From positions 1 to 45,335 of the forward strand of contig CAMVJR010000006.1 of NCBI GenBank assembly GCA_947167855.1: 45,335 nucleotides of DNA, given 5' to 3'. Source of the stretch: an uncultured Bacteroidales bacterium (GTDB lineage: Bacteria; Bacteroidota; Bacteroidia; Bacteroidales; UBA932). The position numbers and the translations under genes are program-made. The notes beneath the pieces are model-generated. The model made no database searches. It saw only the letters and a list, made by a program, of their open reading frames with translations, and was not told where the DNA came from. Below are positions 33,288-42,679 of the stretch, in pieces (the stretch's first letter is position 1; each line of letters opens with the position of its first letter).

Positions 33288-36200
33288 CTAAACAATTCCT
33301 TTTCCGTGACAATTTTTATACTTGAGACCGCTACCGCAGGGGCAAGGGTCGTTTCTTCCCACCTGCTTGTCTACGCGGACGGGCATGCGGCTCTGCTGTT
33401 CTCCGTTGGTAGAAAGCTGGGAAGGATCCGTCTGGCGCATCTGCTGGAGGTTGCGGCGGGGCTGCTGGGCCGGACGGGCCTCGCGGGCATCGGCGGCATC
33501 CCTCAGCGGGATGAAGGCGCGCAGCAGGAAGCTGAGCACGTGCTCATTGAGGTTCTCCAGCATCTCGGTGAACAGGTTGTAGCTTTCCAGCTTGTACACC
33601 ACCAGCGGGTCTTTTTGCTCGTAGGTTGCATTCTGCACGCTCTGACGGAGGTCGTCCATATCGCGCAGGTGCTGCTTCCAGTAGTCGTCGATATAGTACA
33701 GGATGATGCTGCGGCTCAGGGCCTTGGCAATTTCCCGGCTTTCGGTTTCGTAGGCTTTCTTGAGGTTCACGCTCAGGCTCAGCTGCCGCTTGCCGTTGGA
33801 GATGGGGATGGCTATGTTCTCGTACATGCTGCCCTGCTTCTCGTACACGGTCTTGATCACGGGGTTCACCTTCTCCACCATGGTGTTCATACGGCGCTCG
33901 TAAACTTCCTGCATATGGGCGGCGAGCTTCTGGGCCAGTTCGGCGGGCTTGGCTTCCGTGTAGGAGGCTTCGTCCAGGCCGGAATCCATGGAGAGCTTGC
34001 TCATGATGAACTCTTCAAACACGTCGAAGGGCATTCCTTCGGCCTGCTGGACCAGGATGTTGGCGGTGTCCTCCATCATGTTTTGGACATCAATCTCGAT
34101 CCTTTCTCCAGAGAGGGCGTTGCGACGGCGGGCATACACAGCTTCACGCTGGTAGTTCATGACGTCGTCGTATTCGAGGGTGCGTTTGCGCCAGCCAAAG
34201 TGGTTCTCTTCCACCTTCTTCTGGGCGCTTTCGATGCTCTTGGACAGCATGCCGGACACCAGGGCTTCGTCGTCGGCCATACCCAGCTTGTCCACCACGC
34301 CGGCTATACGCTCGGAGCCGAACTTACGCATGAGGTCGTCTTCCAGGGAGATATAGAAGCAGGAGCTACCGGGGTCTCCCTGACGGCCGGCACGGCCGCG
34401 GAGCTGACGGTCTACTCGGCGGGAGTCGTGGCGGGTGGTGCCGATGATGGCCAGACCGCCGGCGGCCTTCACCTCCGGTGTGAGTTTGATATCCGTACCA
34501 CGGCCAGCCATGTTGGTGGCGATGGTTACTTTTCCTTTCTGTCCGGCCTGGGCAACGATTTCTGCCTCGCGGGCGTGCTCCTTGGCGTTGAGCACGTTGG
34601 CCGTGATGCCACGGATGCGCATCATGCGGGCCAGGAGTTCGGAAGTTTCCACGTCGGTGGTACCTACCAGGCAGGGACGGCCGGCGTTGGAGAGTTCCAC
34701 CACCTTGTCAATCACGGCGTTGAACTTGGCCTTCTTGGTCTTGTAGATGATGTCGTCCTGGTCGTCCCGGATGACGGGCCGATTGGTGGGGATCACTACC
34801 ACATCCAGCTTGTAGATGTCCCAGAATTCTCCGGCTTCCGTTTCTGCGGTACCGGTCATACCGGCCAGCTTGTGGTACATACGGAAGTAGTTCTGGAGGG
34901 TCACGGTGGCAAAGGTCTGCGTGGCGGCTTCCACCTTCACGTTTTCCTTGGCTTCCACGGCCTGATGCAGACCGTCGCTCCAGCGGCGGCCTTCCATGAT
35001 ACGGCCGGTGGACTCGTCCACAATCTTGACCTTGTTGTCCACAATCACGTAGTCGATGTCCTTGGTGAACATGGCGTACGCCTTGAGGAGCTGGATCACG
35101 GTGTGCACGCGCTCGCTCTTGAGGGAGAAGTCCTCCATGAGGGCGTCCTTCTTTTCGGCCTTTTCGGCGGGGGTGAGGGAGGCGTCGTTGGTGATATCGG
35201 CAATGGCGCTGCCCATATCCGGCAGCACAAAGAAGTTGGCGTCGTTGACGCTGGCGGCCAGGGCGTCGTGGCCCTTGTCCGTCATGTCCACGGAGTTGAG
35301 CACCTCGTTGATGACGAAGTAAAGCTCGTCCGTTACTTTGGGCATCTCACGCTCGTTGTCCTGGAGGTAGTAGGCCTCGGTCTTCTGCATGAGCTGCTTC
35401 ATACCGGGTTCCGAGAGGAACTTGATGAGCGGCTGGTACTTGGGCAGACCCTTGTGGCAGCGGAACAGGAGTTTTCCGCCCTCGGCCTCATCGCCGGCAG
35501 CAATGAGCTTCTTGGCCTCGTTGAGGGTGGTGTTGACCAGGGCGCGCTGCTTGTTGTACAGGCTCTCCACAAAGGGCCGATATTCCATGAACTGCTCGTC
35601 TCCGGAGGACTTTTCCATGGGGCCGGAGATGATCAGGGGGGTACGGGCGTCGTCGATGAGGACGGAGTCTACCTCGTCCACGATGGCGTAGTGGTGCTTT
35701 CTCTGCACCAGGTCCGTCATGCGGGTGGCCATGTTGTCACGGAGGTAGTCAAAGCCGAACTCGTTGTTGGTACCGAAGGTAATGTCGCACTCGTAGGCGT
35801 TCTTGCGGGCGTCCGAGTTGGGCTGGTGCTTGTCGATGCAGTCTACGGACAGGCCGTGGAACTGATACAGCGGGCCCATCCACTCGGAGTCACGCTTGGA
35901 CAGGTAATCGTTCACCGTCACCACGTGGACGCCTTTGCCGGCCAGGGCGTTGAGGAAGACGGGCAGGGTGGCCACCAGGGTCTTACCCTCACCGGTTGCC
36001 ATTTCTGCGATCTTACCCTGATGCAGGACAATACCGCCGATGAGCTGTACGTCGTAGTGGACCATGTCCCAGGTAATCTCGTTACCACCGGCCTGCCAGT
36101 GGTTGTGCCAGATGGCATCCTCTCCGTCAATTTCCAGGAAATCCTTACCGGCGGCGGCCAGATCCCGGTCAAACTGGGTGGCCTTCACGCGGAGGTTCTC

Positions 36201-36575
36201 GTTCTGGGCAAAACGGCGGGCGGTGGACTTGACGATGGCGAAGGCCTCCGGAAGGACTTCCATGAGCACCTTTTCGATGGCCTCATCCTCGTCCTTGACC
36301 AGTTTGTCGCTCTCCGTGGCCAGTTTTACCTTCTCTTCCACGGGGGCGTCCTTTTCCAGTTCCTGCTTGATTTCCGCTATGCGGTCCTCGAACGGTTTCT
36401 CCACCAGGGCTATCTTTTCCCGGATGGCGGCGCTGCGCTCTCGCAGGCCATCTGCCGTAAGTGCGTCAATTTCAGGATAAACGGCCAATACCTTGTCCAG
36501 GATTGGCCTGACTTCTTTCATGTCCCGGTCGCTCTTGGAACCGAAGACTTTCTTGAGTATATCAGCTAAAGCCAT
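33288..36575 (-). CDS. secA: Preprotein translocase ATPase SecA
   Basis: 1095 residues from the ATG at 36575 (MALADILKKVFGSKSDRD), the start that fits the promoter leader; an in-frame ATG at 36602 lies between the -7 box and the predicted start. Walker A is MATGEGKT (192-199); DEAD-type Walker B appears in the YAIVDEVDSVLIDDART region; the second RecA domain carries ATNMAGRGTDIKL and RQLRGRAGRQGDPG. The C-terminus ends with the zinc/SecB-binding motif GRNDPCPCGSGLKYKNCHGKG (C-x-C-x8-C-H; quoted in part). It is longer than the E. coli protein (901 residues) mainly by an N-terminal insertion, as usual for Bacteroidetes. It drives Sec-dependent export at SecYEG. Followed at 5 bases by bactofilin. 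Confidence 0.98.
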   Translation of the reverse strand: MALADILKKVFGSKSDRDMKEVRPILDKVLAVYPEIDALTADGLRERSAAIREKIALVEKPFEDRIAEIKQELEKDAPVEEKVKLATESDKLVKDEDEAIEKVLMEVLPEAFAIVKSTARRFAQNENLRVKATQFDRDLAAAGKDFLEIDGEDAIWHNHWQAGGNEITWDMVHYDVQLIGGIVLHQGKIAEMATGEGKTLVATLPVFLNALAGKGVHVVTVNDYLSKRDSEWMGPLYQFHGLSVDCIDKHQPNSDARKNAYECDITFGTNNEFGFDYLRDNMATRMTDLVQRKHHYAIVDEVDSVLIDDARTPLIISGPMEKSSGDEQFMEYRPFVESLYNKQRALVNTTLNEAKKLIAAGDEAEGGKLLFRCHKGLPKYQPLIKFLSEPGMKQLMQKTEAYYLQDNEREMPKVTDELYFVINEVLNSVDMTDKGHDALAASVNDANFFVLPDMGSAIADITNDASLTPAEKAEKKDALMEDFSLKSERVHTVIQLLKAYAMFTKDIDYVIVDNKVKIVDESTGRIMEGRRWSDGLHQAVEAKENVKVEAATQTFATVTLQNYFRMYHKLAGMTGTAETEAGEFWDIYKLDVVVIPTNRPVIRDDQDDIIYKTKKAKFNAVIDKVVELSNAGRPCLVGTTDVETSELLARMMRIRGITANVLNAKEHAREAEIVAQAGQKGKVTIATNMAGRGTDIKLTPEVKAAGGLAIIGTTRHDSRRVDRQLRGRAGRQGDPGSSCFYISLEDDLMRKFGSERIAGVVDKLGMADDEALVSGMLSKSIESAQKKVEENHFGWRKRTLEYDDVMNYQREAVYARRRNALSGERIEIDVQNMMEDTANILVQQAEGMPFDVFEEFIMSKLSMDSGLDEASYTEAKPAELAQKLAAHMQEVYERRMNTMVEKVNPVIKTVYEKQGSMYENIAIPISNGKRQLSLSVNLKKAYETESREIAKALSRSIILYYIDDYWKQHLRDMDDLRQSVQNATYEQKDPLVVYKLESYNLFTEMLENLNEHVLSFLLRAFIPLRDAADAREARPAQQPRRNLQQMRQTDPSQLSTNGEQQSRMPVRVDKQVGRNDPCPCGSGLKYKNCHGKGIV

Positions 36576-36599
36576 TGCGTAAATTCGTAAATAAACATA

Positions 36600-36631
36600 C
36601 AAATATACGCAAAATTTAGGGATTCGCCAAA
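36600..36631 (-). promoter_or_regulatory. Promoter of the secA unit
   Basis: On the minus strand TTTG (36628-36631) and TATATTTG (36600-36607) are both perfect consensus boxes, separated by 20 bases. Transcription would start near 36595, about 20 bases before the secA ATG. The -33 box lies only 2 bases from the stop codon of the upstream glycosyltransferase gene. It is the best promoter in the window by sequence. Confidence 0.85.
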
Positions 36632-36632
36632 C

Positions 36633-37484
36633 TTATCGCGCGCATATTGCACGCGAACGTACACGGGAGCGTAGCTCCCTGACCCGCGGCAGATCCTTGA
36701 AGATCCGACCCAAGTACTTGAACGGCAAAAGACTACGGTACTTGACCGCCTTTACGAACGTAAACGGAATGATAAAAAAGAATTTTTCAAAAATAGGCCT
36801 TCCATGCTGGCAGAGCCGCACCAGGGAGCCCGTATAGTAATTGCGATGCGCGAGCTTCTCTTTGGATTCGGGCCGATACGCCCGGTCATGCACGGCGCGG
36901 GCCTCGGGAACAACGCCCACTTTCAGGCCGAAAAAGTGCAAACGATGACACCACTCGTCATCCTGCCCGTACAGCGGGAAAAGGTCCTCATCAAAAGGGC
37001 CGATTTGCTCGATCACCCGCACAGGCACCAGCCAGTGCGCGGCCATCACGCGCTTTACCTCATACACGTCATGCCCGGCAACGACCGGGCATCTCTTGGC
37101 AAACTGGGCATCCAGGGCCTTATAACCATCGGTCATCTGGAGAGGACTCAAGACGCCGTACTCCGGATGGGCCTCCGCGGCCACCACCAGTTTCTCCAAG
37201 GCACCGGGGTCCAGCCAGGCATCCTGATTGAGGAGATACACGTACTCGTACCCCTTCTTGATAGCATATTCAAACCCCAGATTATTGGGTTTGGAAAATC
37301 CTAAATTTTCAGCGCTTCTTACCAGCTTGGCAGAAGGGTACCGGGCCGCCACAAAATCGGCCGACCCATCCGTGGAATCGTTGTCAAAAACGTAAATATC
37401 GGCCTGGTCATACACCGAGTCCAGGCAGCGCTCCAACCAGCGCATCCCGTTATACGTAACAATTATGGCCAGGACCCGTTTCAT
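36633..37484 (-). CDS. Glycosyltransferase family 2, rhamnosyltransferase-like
   Basis: 283 residues, soluble GT-A fold: opening LAIIVTYNGMRWLERCLDSV, FDNDSTDGS (34-42) for nucleotide binding, NLGFSKPNNLGFEYA typical of the WbbL-type rhamnosyltransferase branch, LLNQDAWLDPGAL in place of the DxD motif, and a later YGQDDEWCHRLHFFG with the candidate base. The C-terminal 60 residues are basic and amphipathic, suited to membrane association. It adds one sugar to a lipid-linked glycan in the cytosol (family knowledge); donor is unknown. Overlaps the preceding GT2 gene by 4 bases (ATGA). Last gene of the flippase operon, directly upstream of the secA promoter, with no terminator seen between. Confidence 0.9.
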   Translation of the reverse strand: MKRVLAIIVTYNGMRWLERCLDSVYDQADIYVFDNDSTDGSADFVAARYPSAKLVRSAENLGFSKPNNLGFEYAIKKGYEYVYLLNQDAWLDPGALEKLVVAAEAHPEYGVLSPLQMTDGYKALDAQFAKRCPVVAGHDVYEVKRVMAAHWLVPVRVIEQIGPFDEDLFPLYGQDDEWCHRLHFFGLKVGVVPEARAVHDRAYRPESKEKLAHRNYYTGSLVRLCQHGRPIFEKFFFIIPFTFVKAVKYRSLLPFKYLGRIFKDLPRVRELRSRVRSRAICAR

Positions 37485-38305
37485 TTGCGATGGAGAAGTT
37501 CCTTGACGCCCATCCTCAATTGCCAGCCCAGGGACTTGGAAGCCTTGAGGAAAGCCCGCTGCATCCGCTTGTACTCAACGGTTTCGGTGGGATTGCAGAA
37601 GTACTTGCCATACAGGGCTTTGTGCTTTTCCCAAAGCTTGAGCCGGATCTCTGCCAGGATCTCATCGGACACGCCCTTGTTCCTGGAACCGGGACGGGTT
37701 CTGTAGTGGAAAAGGACCTCCGGAAGCTGCAGGACGCGGGGCTCATCGGGGAGGCTCTCCAGGAAGCTGAGCCAGAAATCCCAGTCTTCGTAACCGTTCA
37801 CAAAGGAGGTGTCGAAGCCGGATCCGTAATACAGTTCCAGCTCCTGCTTCTTGAAAAAGCAGCTCACATACAGGCAGTTGCGGGCCAGCATGGTTCCCAT
37901 GTCAAAGGGCGGAAGATCCCAGGTGGTTTCTTCTCCAAAGCGGTCGGCCTGGGCGTAGACGATATTCAGGGAAGGGTCTTCCTCCAGGGCCTCCACGGCC
38001 TTTTCCATATAGTGCGGATCTATCAGATCGTCCGCATCCAGGAAGAGGATGTATCGGCCCAGACAGCGCTGCATGGCCAGATTGCGGGCCGCCGCTACGC
38101 CAATATTGGAAAGGAGCGGAATCAATTTGAACCGGGCATCCAGCGACACGAACTCCCGGATGATATCCTTGGAGTTGTCGGAGGAGCCGTTTTCCACCAC
38201 CAGGCATTCCCAGTCCTGGAATGTCTGGTCTTTCACGCTCTGGAGCGTTTCTCCTATGTACTCTCCCAGGTTGTAGCTGGGAATGATGACACTTACTTCC
38301 GCCAT
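37481..38305 (-). CDS. Glycosyltransferase family 2
   Basis: 274 residues. GT-A motifs: VSVIIPSYNLGEYIGETLQSV at the start, VENGSSDNS for the nucleotide, NIGVAAARNLAMQ, and the metal-binding FLDADDLIDP. Acceptor-side region includes GYEDWDFWLSFLE, with the ED pair as candidate catalytic base. Resembles the many GT2 enzymes that build O-antigen, capsule or other surface glycans. ATG overlaps the preceding stop by one base (TAATG), and its stop overlaps the next gene by 4 bases, so all are one transcript and probably translationally coupled. Sugar specificity is unknown. Confidence 0.9.
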   Translation of the reverse strand: MAEVSVIIPSYNLGEYIGETLQSVKDQTFQDWECLVVENGSSDNSKDIIREFVSLDARFKLIPLLSNIGVAAARNLAMQRCLGRYILFLDADDLIDPHYMEKAVEALEEDPSLNIVYAQADRFGEETTWDLPPFDMGTMLARNCLYVSCFFKKQELELYYGSGFDTSFVNGYEDWDFWLSFLESLPDEPRVLQLPEVLFHYRTRPGSRNKGVSDEILAEIRLKLWEKHKALYGKYFCNPTETVEYKRMQRAFLKASKSLGWQLRMGVKELLHRK

Positions 38306-39285
38306 TATCTGAACAAATTAAGGAGATGGTCGTTTGCTTTTAAAACCCACTCGTGGATGGAGAACTTGCCGGAGCGGAACTTGCGGCGCAGCCACTTGTA
38401 CCGGCGGCTCTGGAAGAAATACAAATCTTCCCCCGCAAAGACGCGGACAGACAGGGCATAACCTTTCGATGGGTCTTCGATGATTTCCTCCACGGGCTCC
38501 AGGCCCTTCTCCCTCACCCGGAGAAGCAGCTCTTTCCCATTGAGGGCATAGAGTTTATCTTCCTCTCCGGAGGAGATATTGGTAACCATATAATGCAGGA
38601 TATACGCATTCCGGAGATAGCGGATACCGTTTTGCACCTGGCAGTTCCATTCTCCCGGAAGCTGCTGCACCGGGAAGCCCAGAGCCGCATCCGTCTGGGC
38701 AAAGGAAGGCTGGTCCGGCTTGATGCCCACGGCCTGTCCCTTGAGGTAATTCTCCTGCCAGAGGGCAAAGAAACGGTGGTTCTCCGGCGTATCCTTCACC
38801 AGCAGCACGCCGCTGTTGAAGTAGCTTTCGCTGCCGCTCACATCAAAGCCAAAGCGCTTGCACATATTGATGGTGGCCCGGCGATGCGGATGCTCCCGGA
38901 AAGGAGCGTGCAGATCCCGGCAGGCGGCCAGCGAAGCCTCCACCGAATCAATGTCTTCCAGCCCGCGCATCACCACCGTATCGGCATCGATGAAGAGGAA
39001 ATCCCCCTTCACATATTCCCGCATGCCAGTTTTGAGGAGGCGGGAACGCTTCATGGCCGGGAGCGACGGATCCAGCGGCGCCACCACTACCTCGTCAAAC
39101 AGGGCCCGGAAGGCCTCATCCTGCGGGCCGCGGGAGCCCAGGGTAGCCTCCGTAGCGGTGTCTGTCAGAAGGGTCAGATACGCCTGCGGATTGCGCCTGC
39201 GGGCCGATGTGGCCGACACATAGGCCTGCTCCAGATAGACATCTTCCGGAGAGCTTACCAGAATATAGAGCAGCTTAATCTTCAT
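38305..39285 (-). CDS. GT-A fold glycosyltransferase, GT8-like
   Basis: 326 residues. Recognisable features are the opening KLLYILVSSPEDVYLEQAYVS, the metal-binding FIDADTVVMRG (DxD) near residue 98, and FNSGVLLVKD, as in GT8-type or capsular glycosyltransferases. The C-terminal 50 residues are basic and aromatic (FFQSRRYKWLRRKFRSG), perhaps for membrane contact. It belongs with the flippase and two GT2 genes; it overlaps the end of the flippase gene by 11 bases and ends one base into the next gene. GT8 is the closest family by motif layout; exact family assignment would need a profile search. Confidence 0.75.
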   Translation of the reverse strand: MKIKLLYILVSSPEDVYLEQAYVSATSARRRNPQAYLTLLTDTATEATLGSRGPQDEAFRALFDEVVVAPLDPSLPAMKRSRLLKTGMREYVKGDFLFIDADTVVMRGLEDIDSVEASLAACRDLHAPFREHPHRRATINMCKRFGFDVSGSESYFNSGVLLVKDTPENHRFFALWQENYLKGQAVGIKPDQPSFAQTDAALGFPVQQLPGEWNCQVQNGIRYLRNAYILHYMVTNISSGEEDKLYALNGKELLLRVREKGLEPVEEIIEDPSKGYALSVRVFAGEDLYFFQSRRYKWLRRKFRSGKFSIHEWVLKANDHLLNLFR

Positions 39286-40804
39286 TTCTCTTCAGTTTAC
39301 TTTTCACAAACGCCTTTTCTCCGGACGTGAGGCCGTAGTTCCAGATGCCGACGGCTATCACGCAGGCCCCTATAAAGGCCGATACCAGGAAGCGCCACCA
39401 CAGGGCCGGGATGAGCTGGGAGGCGGAAAAGACCACCAGCAGGGCCAAGATCCCCGGGAACAGCGCCGGCCAGAGCCCCTTCTGCCAATATGCCCGGAGC
39501 GGCAGTCCGGTTTCCTGGTGGGCGATGCGCATCATCACCACGGATTTGCCCACATAGACCACCGCAAAGACCGCATAACCCACCCAACCGGGCATGCCCA
39601 GCCGGTAGGCTACATAGGTAATGGGGAAAGCCAGGCCGGCCACCAGGCTGGTCCAGAGATAATAGCGGCGGATACGGCCGCCGGCCTGCACCAGCACATT
39701 GAGCGTGCCGGGCGTAAAGTCAATGACAAAACACAGGAGCGTGAGCTTGGTAAACAGAGCCGCCTCCGGAACCACTTCTCCCAGCCACAGGCGCAGGATG
39801 GTATCGGCATCCGTGAAGAAAGGCAAGGCCAGTACCCACAGGATCCAGAAATAGTACTTGGACCCCTTGCACACCAGTTCAAAGGCGTATTCCTTATTGT
39901 CGGAAACGTAGGCCTTGGTAAGGGCGGGATTCAGGGCCAGGGCTATGTTGGTGGCAAACTGGCGCACCACCTGCTCCACTTTATCGGCCACTCCCCTGGC
40001 GGCGTTCATTCCTACGCCAAAGAAGAGGTTCATGAGCTGGTTGATACCCTGGGTATTGAGCATATACGCCCCGCTTCCCAGAAAGTTCCAGCCAGCGAAC
40101 ACGCCCATCTCCCGGACCAGGGCTCCGGACACGCGCGGCACCCCGCGGCACTCCGGATAACGGGCTATGGAATAAAGGGCATAGGCGCCCCTGGACACCA
40201 CGGCCACCGCCACCAGCAGCCAGGCGTAGACCACCAGTTTATCGGCCGATGCATACCAAACGCCGGCGGCCACCGCCAGCTTGAGGACCGCCTCCAGGAT
40301 GGAAATCCAGGCATAGGCGCTCATATCCTCGTGCGCGTTGATATCGGCCGTAAAAGGAATGCTCATCAGGTTAACCACCAGCACCAGCAGCGAGGTCTGC
40401 AGGACCACCCCGGCGGCCGCCATCCGGCCTTCCGGGATCACCATCTTGTGGTGCAGGTACCAAAGGCCAGCCGTTTCCGTCAGGAGGACCAGCAGCAGGC
40501 AGAAGCCCGCCATCACGGCCATACTTGTGCCGAAAATGACTTTGAGGCGCTCCTGGTCTCCCTTTCCCAGCCCCACGGTGATGTAGCGGCTGATGGCCGA
40601 TGCCACCGTATTCATCACCAGCATGAACAGGGTAACCACGCCACCCACCGCGCTGTAGACGCCGTAATCCGTGACGCCCAGCGCACGCAGGATGATGCGA
40701 TAGGTAAACAGGCCGATGATCATCATCAGCCCCATCCGGAAATACAGGAGAACCGTATTTCTTGCGATTCTTCTGCTGTTTTCCGATATGTGGGAGCCTG
40801 CCAT
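39275..40804 (-). CDS. Oligosaccharide flippase (Wzx/MOP superfamily)
   Basis: 509 residues from the ATG at 40804 (MAGSHISENSRRIARNTVLLYFRMGLMMIIG); an in-frame ATG at 40849 lies upstream of the predicted transcription start, so the shorter form is preferred. About 12 to 14 membrane segments, with the opening SENSRRIARNTVLLYFRM typical of Bacteroidetes flippases and conserved motifs GVTDYGVYSAVGGVVTLFMLV and YIT. The family moves lipid-linked oligosaccharides across the inner membrane. First gene of a four-gene operon with three glycosyltransferases, so it probably exports the glycan they make. No polymerase (Wzy) is present in the window. Confidence 0.9.
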   Translation of the reverse strand: MAGSHISENSRRIARNTVLLYFRMGLMMIIGLFTYRIILRALGVTDYGVYSAVGGVVTLFMLVMNTVASAISRYITVGLGKGDQERLKVIFGTSMAVMAGFCLLLVLLTETAGLWYLHHKMVIPEGRMAAAGVVLQTSLLVLVVNLMSIPFTADINAHEDMSAYAWISILEAVLKLAVAAGVWYASADKLVVYAWLLVAVAVVSRGAYALYSIARYPECRGVPRVSGALVREMGVFAGWNFLGSGAYMLNTQGINQLMNLFFGVGMNAARGVADKVEQVVRQFATNIALALNPALTKAYVSDNKEYAFELVCKGSKYYFWILWVLALPFFTDADTILRLWLGEVVPEAALFTKLTLLCFVIDFTPGTLNVLVQAGGRIRRYYLWTSLVAGLAFPITYVAYRLGMPGWVGYAVFAVVYVGKSVVMMRIAHQETGLPLRAYWQKGLWPALFPGILALLVVFSASQLIPALWWRFLVSAFIGACVIAVGIWNYGLTSGEKAFVKSKLKRNED

Positions 40805-40824
40805 AAATGCTGTTTCTATTCTTT

Positions 40825-40832
40825 CAAAGGTA
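40825..40832 (-). promoter_or_regulatory. Promoter -7 box for the flippase operon
   Basis: TACCTTTG on the minus strand is a perfect TAnnTTTG. Transcription would start near 40820, 16 bases before the flippase ATG at 40804. No clear TTTG is seen at the -33 position. The box decides the start codon, because the longer start at 40849 would lie upstream of the transcript. Confidence 0.65.
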
Positions 40833-40840
40833 AGGATTTT

Positions 40841-40872
40841 TTTCAGCATTCAGAAGATTTTTCTTATCTTTA
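40841..40872 (+). promoter_or_regulatory. Promoter of fucI-fucP
   Basis: TTTC (40841-40844) and TATCTTTA (40865-40872) each differ from consensus (TTTG, TAnnTTTG) by one base and lie 20 bases apart. Transcription would start near 40878, about 26 bases before the fucI ATG. The promoter is back to back with that of the flippase operon. Confidence 0.55.
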
Positions 40873-40903
40873 GGGCTATAAACCGTAACCAAACACTAAC
40901 CAT

Positions 40904-42679
40904 ATGATTATTTCCCACCCCAAGATTGGCATCCGTCCCACCATCGACGGACGCATGAACGGCGTCCGGGAGTCCCTGGAAGACCAAACCATGGGCATGG
41001 CCCAGGCCGTGGCCGCCCTCCTGCAGAAGAAACTCCGCTACCCCGACGGTGCCCCCGTCGAGTGCGTCATAGCAGATACCACCATCGGCCGTGTGGCAGA
41101 GACCGCTGCCTGCGCAGACAAGTTTGCCCGGGAAGGCGTAGCCGTCACCATCACCGTCACCCCCTGCTGGTGCTACGGAAGCGAGACCATGGACATGGAT
41201 CCGCACACCATCAAGGCCGTCTGGGGCTTCAACGGAACCGAGCGTCCGGGAGCCGTCTACCTGGCCGCCGTCCTGGCCGCTCATGCCCAGAAGGGCCTGC
41301 CTGCCTTCGGCATTTACGGACACGACGTGCAGGATGCCGATAACCAGACCATCCCGGCCGACGTAGAAGAAAAGCTCCTGCGCTTTGCCAAGTGCGCCGT
41401 GGCCGCCGCCTCCATGCGGGGCAAGAGCTACCTGTCCATTGGCGCCGTCTGCATGGGCATCGCCGGTTCCATCGTAAACCCGGACTTCTTTGAAGACTAC
41501 CTGGGCATGCGCTGCGAAGGCATCGATGAGGTGGAGATCATCCGCCGCATGGAACGCGGCATCTACGACCACGAGGAGTTTGAGAAAGCGCTGAAGTGGG
41601 CCAAGAAGAACTGCAAAGAAAGCGAAGATATCTGCAACCGTCCGGACCTCAAGAAAACCCGCGAGGAGAAGGACAAGGACTGGGAGTTCACCGTGAAGAT
41701 GGCCCTCATCATCCGGGATCTCCTGCAGGGCAATCCCAAGCTCAAGGAGATGGGCTTTGGAGAAGAATCCCTGGGCCACAACGCCATCCTGGGCGGTTTC
41801 CAGGGCCAGCGCCAGTGGACGGACTTCTACCCCAACGGAGACTTTGCAGAAGCCATCCTCAACTCTTCTTTTGACTGGAACGGCATCCGCAAACCCTTTG
41901 TCCTGGCCACGGAGAACGACAGCCTCAACGGCGTAGCCATGCTCCTGGGTCACCTGGTTTCCCAGACGGCCGCCATCTTTGCCGATGTCAGAACCTACTG
42001 GAGCCCGGAGGCCGTAGAACGCGTGACCGGAGAGAAGCTCAAGGGCCAGGCCGCAAATGGCATCATCCATCTCATCAACTCCGGAGCCGCCTCGCTGGAT
42101 GGCAGCGGGCAGTGCAAAAAGGACGGCAAGCCTGCCATGAAACCCTTCTGGGAAATCACGGAGAAGGAGGCCCAGGCCTGCCTGGATGCCACCGTCTGGG
42201 TACCCGCCAACCGGGAATACTTCCGTGGCGGCGGTTACTCTTCCAAGTTCCTCAGCCAGGGCAGCATGCCCTGCACCATGATCCGCGTGAACATGGTCAA
42301 GAACCTGGGACCGGTCCTCCAGCTGGCCGAAGGATGGACCGTTGATGTGAGCGAAAAACAGTTCAAGATCCTGGACGACCGCACCGACAAGGGCTGGCCC
42401 ACCACCTGGTTTGCCCCGCGCCTGGACGCCACCAAGGCCCCCTTCAAAGACGTCTACAGCGTCATGAACGCCTGGGGAGCCAACCACGGAGCCATTGTCT
42501 ACGGCCATGTGGGTGCAGACCTCATCACCCTCTGCTCCATGCTCCGCATCCCCGTGTGCATGCACAACGTCCCGGAAGAAAATATCTTCCGTCCCGCCTC
42601 CTGGCGCGCCTTCGGCATGGACCCTGAAGGGGCCGATTATCGAGCCTGCCAGGCCTACGGCCCGCTATTCAAAAAGTAA
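40904..42679 (+). CDS. fucI: L-fucose isomerase
   Basis: 591 residues, the usual length. It converts L-fucose to L-fuculose in the cytosol using a divalent metal (Mn2+). The metal and catalytic residues known from the E. coli enzyme (Glu337, Asp361, His528) fall at exactly the same numbers here: Glu337 in LATENDS, Asp361 in FADVRTYW, His528 in WGANHGA. Other signatures include [14 protein letters not shown] and [15 protein letters not shown]. Full alignment without gaps near the active site makes the function secure. It is followed by fucP with a one-base overlap. No fuculokinase, aldolase or fucose mutarotase gene is in the window. Confidence 0.97.
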   Translation: MIISHPKIGIRPTIDGRMNGVRESLEDQTMGMAQAVAALLQKKLRYPDGAPVECVIADTTIGRVAETAACADKFAREGVAVTITVTPCWCYGSETMDMDPHTIKAVWGFNGTERPGAVYLAAVLAAHAQKGLPAFGIYGHDVQDADNQTIPADVEEKLLRFAKCAVAAASMRGKSYLSIGAVCMGIAGSIVNPDFFEDYLGMRCEGIDEVEIIRRMERGIYDHEEFEKALKWAKKNCKESEDICNRPDLKKTREEKDKDWEFTVKMALIIRDLLQGNPKLKEMGFGEESLGHNAILGGFQGQRQWTDFYPNGDFAEAILNSSFDWNGIRKPFVLATENDSLNGVAMLLGHLVSQTAAIFADVRTYWSPEAVERVTGEKLKGQAANGIIHLINSGAASLDGSGQCKKDGKPAMKPFWEITEKEAQACLDATVWVPANREYFRGGGYSSKFLSQGSMPCTMIRVNMVKNLGPVLQLAEGWTVDVSEKQFKILDDRTDKGWPTTWFAPRLDATKAPFKDVYSVMNAWGANHGAIVYGHVGADLITLCSMLRIPVCMHNVPEENIFRPASWRAFGMDPEGADYRACQAYGPLFKK

